A stretch of DNA of 64,000 bases from Methanogenium sp. S4BF. GTDB lineage: Archaea; Halobacteriota; Methanomicrobia; Methanomicrobiales; Methanomicrobiaceae. Below the pieces are notes generated by a model. It searched no databases and was not told where the DNA came from. It saw nothing but the letters and a program-made list of their open reading frames with translations. Positions 28,401 through 35,952 of the stretch are shown one piece after another. Location: contig NZ_CP091277.1 of the NCBI RefSeq assembly GCF_029633965.1, positions 2,229,940 through 2,293,939 on the forward strand, given 5' to 3'. Each line of letters starts with the position of its first letter. Within the stretch, counting starts at the first letter, position 1. Both the position numbers and the translations under genes were made by a program.

Positions 28401-29618
28401 TGAGAGGCTGCCTGTCAGTGGCCGGAGGTCAAAATGAACTGTTGTATCCTCATCGGCTGAGACATCAATCCATTGCTCCTCTCCTTCCTCATAGTGTTCA
28501 TGCTCCACGCTCACTGCATATGATCCGACCGGCATATCGGGGATGGTGCAATTGGTGGTATATTCCGTCTCCTCCCCATCGATCACCAGAGCTGCACCGG
28601 CGGGTGCGGATGTCACGGTGAGCGTTCCGGTCTCCTGTTCCGGATACCTGACTGAGAGGGCTGCAAGAAAGATCTTGTAAAAACTGCCGGTTCTGTCGCA
28701 TGAGAGTGTGGCATCCTCCCACGGTGTGATGATGCCCGTCACATCCCATGCATTATATCCGGAATAACTTCCCCGGCCTGATGTGATGAGGTCTGTAGGT
28801 TCATCCTCGTTCAGGGTGTAGGTGGCATCTTCGCTGGCGAGATGGACAACCTGCAGACGTGCACCGGCCCATTCGTCCTCCTGAGGGAGTTCTCCGGTCG
28901 GAAAGGTGGTGCGGATGATATAGTCCTCTCCCAGCTTTTCTTCCGACTGGTAGGAATCCGTGTCCTGACCGTCCATGACCCAGTATCTGACTGTATCACC
29001 GTCTCCGTCATCATATGCAACTACCAGGGTGATGACCTTGATCCGGCCGTCAAACTGTGGGTCGGAGGGTGCCGTGCTTACCCGTGCCCGCACTTCTTCT
29101 CCGGTGATTCTGTTGGTCACATCGTACCACATCTGGTAGTCGCTCGTGACCCGGATGCAGTGGTCGTTCACTGAAACAGGCCCGGTCCCGTATTCTCCGG
29201 CAGGTGGATTGTAGTCTTTTCCCGGAAAGGTGTAGGGAACGTTGAGGGACTCCATACCCATCTGTGAATAGCCACTCCCCCCGTCGAATTCAACGGTGGC
29301 TGTGCCTGCATAATTACTCTCCATATTTCCGCAGTAGACGGAGACATACAGGCGTGCCCAGCGGATGGCAGTGTATTCAGGGAGGCGGTAGCGCTGTTCC
29401 AGCGTCAGCGGTGACGAACCGCTCATACCATAGAAGGAATCCATCCATATCCCACCTGAGACAGTTCCTTCCTTTGCGTCATCGAGGGGCATTCCCCCGA
29501 CATAATTGTCTGCCATGGCGGGTGGCACCAGAAAAATCAGGAGGAGAATGGCGATTGCGAGTATGGCTCCTGCCCGGGGCGTTATTCTATCAGATTCTGA
29601 AACTGGGTATTTTTTCAT
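25473..29618 (-). CDS. Giant surface protein with DUF3344-type domains and six PEGA repeats
   Basis: The 1,381-residue exported protein has a charged N-terminus and a signal helix (ILAIAILLLIFLVPPAMA). An N-terminal DUF3344 domain (about 38-335) contains AIRWARLYVSVYCG and RYWVMDGQD. Two PEGA domains (GTLTVTSAPAGAALVIDG, GSLSVTSDPTGAAVFIDG), a second DUF3344-like region (RIVTTFRGDI to VWLSEGCDAII), a beta/linker region and four more PEGA domains follow, one of them GGVYVTSHPDGAQIYLDG. PEGA modules are common in surface-layer-associated proteins. No membrane helix or sorting motif is seen at the C-terminus. The start MKKYPVSES has a GGTGG SD. Its own AT-rich upstream region separates it from the ABC genes. 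Confidence 0.88.
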   Translation of the reverse strand: MKKYPVSESDRITPRAGAILAIAILLLIFLVPPAMADNYVGGMPLDDAKEGTVSGGIWMDSFYGMSGSSPLTLEQRYRLPEYTAIRWARLYVSVYCGNMESNYAGTATVEFDGGSGYSQMGMESLNVPYTFPGKDYNPPAGEYGTGPVSVNDHCIRVTSDYQMWYDVTNRITGEEVRARVSTAPSDPQFDGRIKVITLVVAYDDGDGDTVRYWVMDGQDTDSYQSEEKLGEDYIIRTTFPTGELPQEDEWAGARLQVVHLASEDATYTLNEDEPTDLITSGRGSYSGYNAWDVTGIITPWEDATLSCDRTGSFYKIFLAALSVRYPEQETGTLTVTSAPAGAALVIDGEETEYTTNCTIPDMPVGSYAVSVEHEHYEEGEEQWIDVSADEDTTVHFDLRPLTGSLSVTSDPTGAAVFIDGRETGLTTDTFLDDVIIGEHTISLRLAGYRDGVQTVSVTEGDTSEVTFVLIPETDSGDADDDSGNTGYTGKELTPRIVTTFRGDIVTMPFGTYTGLTEPGTTSRFTWNAPIPKGTDPLLARLYLYTTWGHNTEGKTGTEVPLGTRLDSGGIIPDKTYTDRKGEGSFDYVLSTICYNVTDAIREKGQGEYELSVTNEGISGEVCALYGGLLVVLCENKTAPEKTVWLSEGCDAIIADEAAGITPDEATTMIPFPGNISMAGIKSADLIVISTAATGKGDDAHRVVFNDWEYENVLTGGSSGISTWTESVASFLRETGNAAQVQSALMGAAGDYLENRNALLVITHTGEAGNLSVVTQPDSATNPAASGVTGTGKETFTLSSSGDRLHAAELKTKDGQCTLYVREGTRLLDPGGAMVSTVAIQQRSTLPGGNREWTYTISPEGATADIPLILEISGGVCKPGGAVALSRFETDSGTWTDAARMNRGVNAATTGISRLGTYTAVCSNEEAYAGAGKETALSSGKSHLYATLCSIEIPEMLIPFSTTADAPEEEYRIPDTASGILPEAPSPEYQAPEETYIDYRNGTYDVAVLSNPPQALVMLDGIYTGKTTPCILTGVRGGSHSLSVSREGFLESEKELTITDESEIRFDLPSETNGLRKLKFDGYLSNGYDDGIGGVYVTSHPDGAQIYLDGRNTGLTTPEVIGGLKEGRHTIKVRNDLMEYPCDIKSIWISPGVITDVSFDQAYIVTRTVELCSDAYRDAYFTVNGRCPRYSFPKKVDVSGTQPYITVFDNGSYISYEGQLWRDGEKVRIIPGEVTFGSVLVLSEPLGAEIMVDGYTTGLHTPYTITNLSAGLHTISISLPGHIPDEEVIRLVPGNHPIDTELQFLLEPYPFGSLNISSEPEGAKIYLNNKYSGKKTPAVFYYMDIGNVPVRLVSAEGTVTIENAVVSPYETAEYRATIASSE

Positions 29619-29712
29619 GGCACCACCGGTATTGTTCCTAGGGTATTGCATGTAGTAATACAAAAAAGTGTATTTCTTTTATTCTGTATGATATTGGATG
29701 GGATTTTGTATG

Positions 29713-30930
29713 TCACATCCCGCGCCTGATGGCGTCCACCGGGTTGAGGCGGGCAGCCTTCAGAGCCGGGTAAATGCCTGCCAGAAGGGAGAGGATAACT
29801 GCGATACCGAGCCCAAGAGCGAGTAGTGCCGGTGTCACAAGGGTTATGTCAGCACCGGCAAACCCCGCGAAACCGGGACCCAGCTGTTCGAGAATGAATG
29901 ACTTCCCGAGGGTGTTGATACCCGCCGAGAGGAGAATGCCCAGAATGTCCCCTGCAATTCCCCCGAGAATGCCGATATAGAGGCATTCGAGGAGGATGAG
30001 TGCGAGCACATGCCGGTGTGATGCCCCGAGGGCCATCGTGATGCCGATCTCCCGGGTGCGTTCATAGACCGAAACGACCATGGTATTGATGATCATCAAA
30101 GCACCGACAACAAGAGAGATGCCGGTGAAAAACGAGAGGATGATGATGACGGCGTCCATCAGCCGGTTGACCGCCTCAATCTCCTCAAAGGGGCCCTGTG
30201 CCTGCAGGCCGAGTGCCCGGACATCTGCTGCGACGGAGAAGACATTCTCCGGTGCGTCCACCCGCAGGTAGATGACATCATAGGCACCGTATCCCTCACG
30301 CCATTCTTCCAGGCGTGCAGTATCCGTTACAAGCAGAGTGTCAAACATATCGCCGCGGGGGCGGAGAGTGCCTGCGACCCGGAAGGCCACTTCAGTATCC
30401 ACCGGTGCACCGGATGCGTCATACTCGCGGATACGAATGGACAGGTCGTCACCCGCCCGGATGCCTTCGTATTTGCGCAGCGATTCTGCGATTTCATTTC
30501 CCAATACCGCGTCATCTCCATTCCCGGAATAACCGGTGCCTTTGCTGAATTCCGGTGAGAATACCGCGGAAAAATCCTCCCAAACAATTCCTGAGGCCCC
30601 CACATAGGTCTGATGCGGCGTTGCGAGGTCCGCGGTGATGACCGGTGCCGTCCCTGCTACATGGATAATGCCCCGGAGGGCGGCAGCCTTTGCGGCGGTG
30701 AGCGGGATGATGGTTCCGTCCCGCACGTCTCCGGTTACCTGGATGAGGGTGAGATCTGACTGTTCGCTGATCATCTCAATGGAATGTGCCCGGATCCCTT
30801 CGCCGAGTGAGACGATCGCCACCACAGCGGCGACACCGACCGCGATGCCGAGGATGGTGAGGAGGAGGCGCGTGCGCCTCCGCAGGACCTGTCGGCCGGC
30901 GACGCGGGCAAAGTCCAGTCTCTGGCCCAT
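29713..30930 (-). CDS. MacB/FtsX-type ABC transporter permease
   Basis: The 405-residue protein has the MacB topology: one N-terminal helix (LLLTILGIAVGVAAVVAIVS), a large external domain (about 45-275) and three C-terminal helices with the FtsX signature ALGASHRHVLALILLECLYIG, ending in KAARLNPVDAIR. These transporters act on substrates outside the membrane, moving lipoproteins or peptides or transmitting mechanical force. It overlaps the ATPase gene by one base (TGATG arrangement) and is last in a four-gene operon with two surface proteins. Confidence 0.94.
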   Translation of the reverse strand: MGQRLDFARVAGRQVLRRRTRLLLTILGIAVGVAAVVAIVSLGEGIRAHSIEMISEQSDLTLIQVTGDVRDGTIIPLTAAKAAALRGIIHVAGTAPVITADLATPHQTYVGASGIVWEDFSAVFSPEFSKGTGYSGNGDDAVLGNEIAESLRKYEGIRAGDDLSIRIREYDASGAPVDTEVAFRVAGTLRPRGDMFDTLLVTDTARLEEWREGYGAYDVIYLRVDAPENVFSVAADVRALGLQAQGPFEEIEAVNRLMDAVIIILSFFTGISLVVGALMIINTMVVSVYERTREIGITMALGASHRHVLALILLECLYIGILGGIAGDILGILLSAGINTLGKSFILEQLGPGFAGFAGADITLVTPALLALGLGIAVILSLLAGIYPALKAARLNPVDAIRRGM

Positions 30931-31595
30931 CAGACCACCTCCCCGTCGTGAAGGGTGATCATCCGGTCCGCCCGTGAGCCAAGGTCGGCGTCATGGGTGA
31001 CAATCAGAAACGTGGTTCCCTCTTCCCGGTTTATTTCCCGGATGAGACTCAGAATGTCGTCACTGGTCCGTGAATCGAGGTTGCCGGTGGGTTCGTCTGC
31101 GAGAACGACAGCGGGGGCATTGATCAGTGCCCGTGCGATTGCGACACGCTGCTGCTCCCCGCCGGAGAGTTCTCCGGGATAGTGATCCCCCCGCCGCTCA
31201 AGCCCGACACGGGCGAGGAGTGCAGATGCCCGCTCCTGCCGTTCCTTTTCCGGGCGGTAGGAGAAGAGCAGGGGATACTCGACATTCTCCCGGGCACTCA
31301 GGTGTGGAATCAGGTTAAACTGCTGGAATACAAATCCAATCTCATTGCGCCTCAGGCTGACGAGCCGGGCCGTATCTGCATAATCCACCGGCATGCCCCG
31401 GATGCGCACTTCACCGGATGTCGGGGCATCAAGGCAGCCCAGAATATTCATGAGCGTGCTCTTTCCACTCCCGCTCTTTCCGACCACTGCTGTGCATTCT
31501 CCTCTTTTGATCTGTATGGAAACGCCCTTCAGTGCCTGCACGGAGTCGCTGTAGGTCCGGACAAGCCGGACGGTTTCAAGTATTGTCTCTCCCAT
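30930..31595 (-). CDS. MacB/LolD-type ABC transporter ATP-binding protein
   Basis: The 221-residue ATPase partner of the permease has Walker [11 protein letters not shown]-loop [11 protein letters not shown], signature [15 protein letters not shown], Walker [13 protein letters not shown] and switch histidine VTHD. The start MGETI has AGGAGG 7 bases upstream and overlaps the stop of the upstream surface gene (TGATG), so translation is coupled. An in-frame start 8 codons earlier is less likely. Confidence 0.95.
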   Translation of the reverse strand: MGETILETVRLVRTYSDSVQALKGVSIQIKRGECTAVVGKSGSGKSTLMNILGCLDAPTSGEVRIRGMPVDYADTARLVSLRRNEIGFVFQQFNLIPHLSARENVEYPLLFSYRPEKERQERASALLARVGLERRGDHYPGELSGGEQQRVAIARALINAPAVVLADEPTGNLDSRTSDDILSLIREINREEGTTFLIVTHDADLGSRADRMITLHDGEVV

Positions 31596-32575
31596 CAGTC
31601 CGCCTCCTTCTCGATCCACAAAATTCCGTTGGTAAGGAGCAGATAATCTCCATTGTCCCGCACGGTGACAGTATTGTCCCTGCTCCTCAGGTAGGGTGAT
31701 ATGTCACGCAGATCCTCCCCTACCTGGTGCACCTCATCTGAAGAGAATCCGTCCGTCCACTCCCACCCGTTATATCCGGGGAAGAGCATGGTCAGAATCC
31801 TCTCAAAAAAGAGCGGAAGGCTGTTTTCTGCCGGTCGGTTTACCATGATCACATTCTTCTCAGGGGTGTTCGCACTTGTATATCCGGCCGATGGTGCCAC
31901 GAGGTGGAGGGTGGCGCGGCTGACTTCTTCAGTGACGGTTTCGCCGGGGAAGATGATGGTGCCGGTGGCCATCTCAGGGGTGACTCCATAACTGCTGAAG
32001 AGCATGTCACATCCTTCATTCACCCAGATTGAACCTGCTGTGCCCGTTTCAGCCTCATAGACCGAAAGAATGCCTGCTCCCTGGATGACGAGTGTGGCGT
32101 TTTCCGGGTGGGTGTTCGTGACTGTGAGTGTGACGGCATTCTCCCCTCCGGTAAGCCCGGAGATGGTGAAGGCGTCCATCCCCGAGAAGAAGTCATTTCT
32201 GCTGACAAATCCCTTTGTGTCGGTATAGCGGGAGAACGGATCGGCAGACAGGGAGGCATTCTCCAGTGCGGGGATGATGCAGGGGTATGCTGCCTTCTGC
32301 CCGTCCTTGCTCCATGCCCAGTAGATGAAAAGACGGCTATAGAGGGGTGCTGCATCATCCGGAAGGGTTACCGGCATCTTTGCTGTCCAGCTGTCACCCG
32401 GGGCGAGTGTGCCGCTGTAGGCACTGTTTCCCGTAGTATAGCAGTATCCGCCCGTGATATCTGAAGAGAAGACATTTTTCAGCGGGTTGTCGCCTGCATA
32501 GGTTGCAGAGACGGGGATGCCTGAAAAAAGAATCAGGAAGAGGATCGCTGCCATGCTCCTCTTACGGGAAGGCAA
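31595..32575 (-). CDS. Secreted DUF3344-type surface protein
   Basis: This 326-residue exported protein has a basic N-region (PSRKRS), a signal helix (MAAILFLILFSGIPVSA) and one DUF3344-like domain with LYSRLFIYWAWS, the shared IWVNEGCDMLFSS motif near residue 200, and PGYNGWEW. The TTG at 32575 is the preferred start. It has GGAGGGG about 5 bases upstream and supplies the basic residues the signal needs; ATG 32554 lacks these. It overlaps the previous gene by 14 bases and the ATPase gene by one base. The coupling to a MacB-type transporter suggests that the transporter acts on this protein or on something it binds. Confidence 0.85.
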   Translation of the reverse strand: MPSRKRSMAAILFLILFSGIPVSATYAGDNPLKNVFSSDITGGYCYTTGNSAYSGTLAPGDSWTAKMPVTLPDDAAPLYSRLFIYWAWSKDGQKAAYPCIIPALENASLSADPFSRYTDTKGFVSRNDFFSGMDAFTISGLTGGENAVTLTVTNTHPENATLVIQGAGILSVYEAETGTAGSIWVNEGCDMLFSSYGVTPEMATGTIIFPGETVTEEVSRATLHLVAPSAGYTSANTPEKNVIMVNRPAENSLPLFFERILTMLFPGYNGWEWTDGFSSDEVHQVGEDLRDISPYLRSRDNTVTVRDNGDYLLLTNGILWIEKEAD

Positions 32576-34382
32576 GCGACCCCTCCTGCCGGTTGTCGGA
32601 ATATGAGGACTCTTTTACGGTTCTCTCCTCATTGACCGTGACGGTGACCTGGTGGGTGCCGGGCGTGGTAAAGAGTGGAATGTAGGTGGTCACGGTGCCG
32701 TATGCAGGGACTGTCTCATCCAGAATCCGTACAGCTGCTTTCTCTCCGTCGAGGAATACGGTTACCATGCACTCCTGCACATCACTGCCTCCGCTGTTGG
32801 TTATTGTGACCGGCAGCCGGTATTCGGCAAATTCTCCTGCTGAGGCAGGGGTGGTGAGAAGACATCCGGCCGGCAGCATAAGGAGGGATACGATACAGAT
32901 GGCCGGAAGAATGCTGTTTCTCGTTTTTCCCCGGAGTATAAGGCCTCCTGCGGCAGCTATACCCAGCAGTGCGGGGAAGAGGGGGGCAGGGGAGGTGGTC
33001 GCCTCAGGCACACCACCGGCGGCATCCGCACGGACCGGTACGCCTGCCCGTACTGAGAGGTCAGGGAGCGTTCCGATGGTGAGTGATTTTACCGGTGAGG
33101 TGACTGTCGAACTGCCGCTATCTGCAATGGCTGATAGCTGATACGACCCTGACGTGGCCATCCAGGATATGGATGCCTCACCGGTTCCGTCCTCTCCTAT
33201 GGATACATCCGCATCACCGATCGGGGCACCGTCGAGCAGGAAGGTGACATGCACCGGTTCGGAGGTATATGTGCCATAATTCCGAATACTGACCCGTGCT
33301 TCTGCCTCTTCCCCGTCATAGGCGTTCTCTGCCACCGGTTCGTCGGCAACATAGGCCGGACCTCCGGACGCACCATCTCTTTCTGCTGTCAGGATGGCGC
33401 AGACCGGATGGATATAATCCTCCGCCTCGATGACCGCACCGGTTGTCTCCATGATGCCGTCACCCGTGAGGTCACGTCCACGTTCAAATACCACGGTGTC
33501 TGTGGCGGCAAATTCTGCGGTGACATCAAAGATCTCACAGTCTACATAGCGAGAGAGTGTTCCTGCACCGCCGCCGGCGTCAAAGGACTGTTCGTTGCTG
33601 AGGTCCCGCATGGACGGATAGCGGGCGTCTGTTGGTCCTGCAATGCCCAGGTCAGCCCCGTTGAAGGTGATATAATCGGGCTGGCCTTCGTTGGATGCGA
33701 GCGTAAGGGTGGTGAGGGTGGCTCTGGTGACTCCATCTGTACGGGCGTGCGTGAACGTGCAGGATGCACTGTCCTTTCGTGTCGGGTTTGTGCCTGCCCA
33801 CCCCTCGCCGTGCAGGTTCTCATTTCCTTCGGCGACCCAGTACTGTGTGACATGTCCGTCTCCTCCGGGGACTGCCGCGACTATCATTATTGCATATATT
33901 CTCCCGTCAAGGGAGTTCCCTTCCTCTCCTCTGCTTGTAGTGACAAGGACGGTATTTTTTCCCTCACGCAGGGCGTCGCCTGCATCTGAGGCGATGAGGT
34001 AGGTCCCATGGCTTGATGAATAGATGTTTTCCTGCACATCATCCTCGCCATAGAGGGTGTATCTTGTTTTTTTAATATTGTTAACCGAGATCTCTGTCCA
34101 GCCCGAGTACTGTTCTGTCCCGCCCCATACCGCCGTATATATTCGTGCCCAGGCAGGATCGGACGGCAGGGTGAAGGTAACATCAACGGGCGGTTCAGAG
34201 AGTCCATATGTGCCGAACGTCAGAAGATCCCCTTCGATCTCTCCCTGTGCGGCCACTTCGAGTGGAATTCCTTCAAATGTATAGAGTGCCGATACCGCAG
34301 GGCAGATGCATACAAGACATCCGGCGGCCAGAAGAACAGACAATATCCGGCAAAGGTGCATACGTATAGTTGAAATTTTCAT
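32562..34382 (-). CDS. Surface protein fusion: DUF3344 domain, CARDB domain, internal membrane segments, second CARDB domain
   Basis: The 606-residue protein has a signal peptide (ILSVLLAAGCLVCICPAVSA). A DUF3344 domain follows (IPLEVAAQGEIEGDLLTFG; PAWARIYTAVWGG; TQYWVAEGN), then a CARDB-like domain (AEARVSIRNYGTYTSEP). A Pro/Ser/Thr stretch leads to a C-terminal-type membrane anchor (PLFPALLGIAAAGGLILRGK). Instead of ending, the frame continues at about 32915 into a second signal-like helix with a lipobox-like LLMLPAGC, then another CARDB domain (VTITNSGGSDVQECMVTVFL). It looks like two former genes joined in frame. It is first in the operon with the next surface gene and the ABC genes. ATG 34382 is chosen; ATG 34361 is possible. 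Confidence 0.85.
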   Translation of the reverse strand: MKISTIRMHLCRILSVLLAAGCLVCICPAVSALYTFEGIPLEVAAQGEIEGDLLTFGTYGLSEPPVDVTFTLPSDPAWARIYTAVWGGTEQYSGWTEISVNNIKKTRYTLYGEDDVQENIYSSSHGTYLIASDAGDALREGKNTVLVTTSRGEEGNSLDGRIYAIMIVAAVPGGDGHVTQYWVAEGNENLHGEGWAGTNPTRKDSASCTFTHARTDGVTRATLTTLTLASNEGQPDYITFNGADLGIAGPTDARYPSMRDLSNEQSFDAGGGAGTLSRYVDCEIFDVTAEFAATDTVVFERGRDLTGDGIMETTGAVIEAEDYIHPVCAILTAERDGASGGPAYVADEPVAENAYDGEEAEARVSIRNYGTYTSEPVHVTFLLDGAPIGDADVSIGEDGTGEASISWMATSGSYQLSAIADSGSSTVTSPVKSLTIGTLPDLSVRAGVPVRADAAGGVPEATTSPAPLFPALLGIAAAGGLILRGKTRNSILPAICIVSLLMLPAGCLLTTPASAGEFAEYRLPVTITNSGGSDVQECMVTVFLDGEKAAVRILDETVPAYGTVTTYIPLFTTPGTHQVTVTVNEERTVKESSYSDNRQEGSLAFP

Positions 34383-34569
34383 CAATATTAGAATTATTAT
34401 GCCGATTTCTCTTATCTCATGGTGCCGGACAGCCATCCGCCTTCACTTCTGAAACCTGATCCCGGGATAAACATGAATATAACGGCTTTTTTACCTGATT
34501 TATGCCGTGAATCGTTTATACTGATTGCGTATTCTGCCGTTCCGCCCGGTTTGGAAATCCTCTCCCGGA

Positions 34570-35682
34570 TTACGATCCTGTCGTGATGCCTGAAAATGTA
34601 TCCAGTGTCATCTGCCCGGCCTCTCTTCGTTCAAGGCCGGAGACGGAGACGCCAATCAGGCGAACCGGGGTCGTGGTGAGAAACGGAAGCATCAGTGACT
34701 GTGCCGTCCGTAGAATAAGGTCAACGCGGTCGGTAGCATGGCCAAACGACATGGCCTTAGTCCGGGTAACAAATCCCCGGTAGCGTATCTTCACGGTGAT
34801 CGTCCGGCACCGCCCACCGTCCTGCCGAAGGCGCCTGCAGACCTCTCCGGTGAGGGTGGAAAGGGTCCGGCAGAGCAACTCCCTGTCTCTCACATCCTCA
34901 GGGAAGGTGCATTCCTTCCCGATGGATTTCCGTTCTCCCCTGTCGGTTACCGGGGTGTCATCAGTACCGTTTGCCCGCGCATGCATCACCATCCCCCACT
35001 TCCCGAGAACAGTCCTGAGATGGTGCGGATCCGCTTCTGCGAGGTTACCAGCCGTGGTGATGGAGAGGGACGCAAGCCGTTCTTCAGCCTTTTTTCCGAT
35101 GCCTGGAATTTTTCTGACCGGGAGAGGCGCAAGAAATGCGGCGGCTTCATCCGGTTGGACGATGGTCATCCCATCCGGTTTCCGGTAATCGGATGCAATC
35201 TTTGCAATGGTCTTATTCGGCCCGATGCCCACAGAGCAGGTGATCCCCTGGCGGTATCTGACCAGATCCTTAATCTCCTTTCCGATGGCTGCTGCAGCGG
35301 CATATGAACCACACGATGAGATGTCACAGTATGCCTCATCCACACTCACCTGGGCAAAAGCATCGGCAAATGGCTTAATCGCCTGCATAATGTCTGCTGA
35401 CACCTCGCAGTACAATGCATGACTGACCGGCAGGTAGACTGCTTCCGGACAGCGCACATATGCCTCGCTGATGGGCATTGCACTCCGGATGCCATACTCC
35501 CGTGCCTCATAGGAACAGGTACAGACCACACCCCGTCCTCTTCCTCCTTTCGGGTCAGCACCAACGACCACCGGCCGACCGGCAAGGGCAGGATTTTTCC
35601 GGACTTCAACAGACGCAAAGAAACTATCCATATCCACATGAAGGATGATTCGTTCTGTCTGTACCCCGTGCATATCCCGCAT
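34570..35682 (-). CDS. dinB: DNA polymerase IV (Y family, DinB/Dbh)
   Basis: This 370-residue translesion polymerase has the catalytic residues in ILHVDMDSFFASVE (D, residues about 16-18) and VSVDEAYCDIS (D/E near 113). Then come the helix-hairpin-helix thumb PGIGKKAEERLASL and the little-finger domain. The C-terminal QMTLDTF resembles a PCNA-binding (PIP) box. Length is normal. GAGG precedes the start region. It is divergent from the PARIS-like pair; no other repair gene is adjacent. Confidence 0.95.
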   Translation of the reverse strand: MRDMHGVQTERIILHVDMDSFFASVEVRKNPALAGRPVVVGADPKGGRGRGVVCTCSYEAREYGIRSAMPISEAYVRCPEAVYLPVSHALYCEVSADIMQAIKPFADAFAQVSVDEAYCDISSCGSYAAAAAIGKEIKDLVRYRQGITCSVGIGPNKTIAKIASDYRKPDGMTIVQPDEAAAFLAPLPVRKIPGIGKKAEERLASLSITTAGNLAEADPHHLRTVLGKWGMVMHARANGTDDTPVTDRGERKSIGKECTFPEDVRDRELLCRTLSTLTGEVCRRLRQDGGRCRTITVKIRYRGFVTRTKAMSFGHATDRVDLILRTAQSLMLPFLTTTPVRLIGVSVSGLERREAGQMTLDTFSGITTGS

Positions 35683-35952
35683 GTCCTCTCTTCCCGCTGG
35701 TTACCCGTGATAACCTGTTTCATAAACGAGGTATTTGAAGTATGGCTGTGTAGTGTGAAACTAAGGAACCGACTTGCTGTCCAAACCGTATGGCTTTCCT
35801 CGAAACTGACAGTATCACCAGGGGTATCTGCGGTGATGCTGGTAGTTTGAACACTGTGTTTCAGGGAGGAAGACAGATGTTTCTTCTTGTGGTATCCTGT
35901 CCGGGTTACTGTGCACAACCTAATATCTCCTCAGGTAGAATATCCGGTATCT
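35683..35952. other. Divergent promoter region of dinB and the PARIS-like pair
   Basis: The 270 bases have no gene. The frame of the ATPase is open upstream to a TTG at 35887, but that stretch shows no family similarity. Confidence 0.4.

Noticed and set aside
35887-35952. Upstream TTG start for the AriA-like gene
   Set aside because: The 22 extra residues show no family similarity, while the ATG at 35953 starts directly with the conserved DUF6884-type strand.
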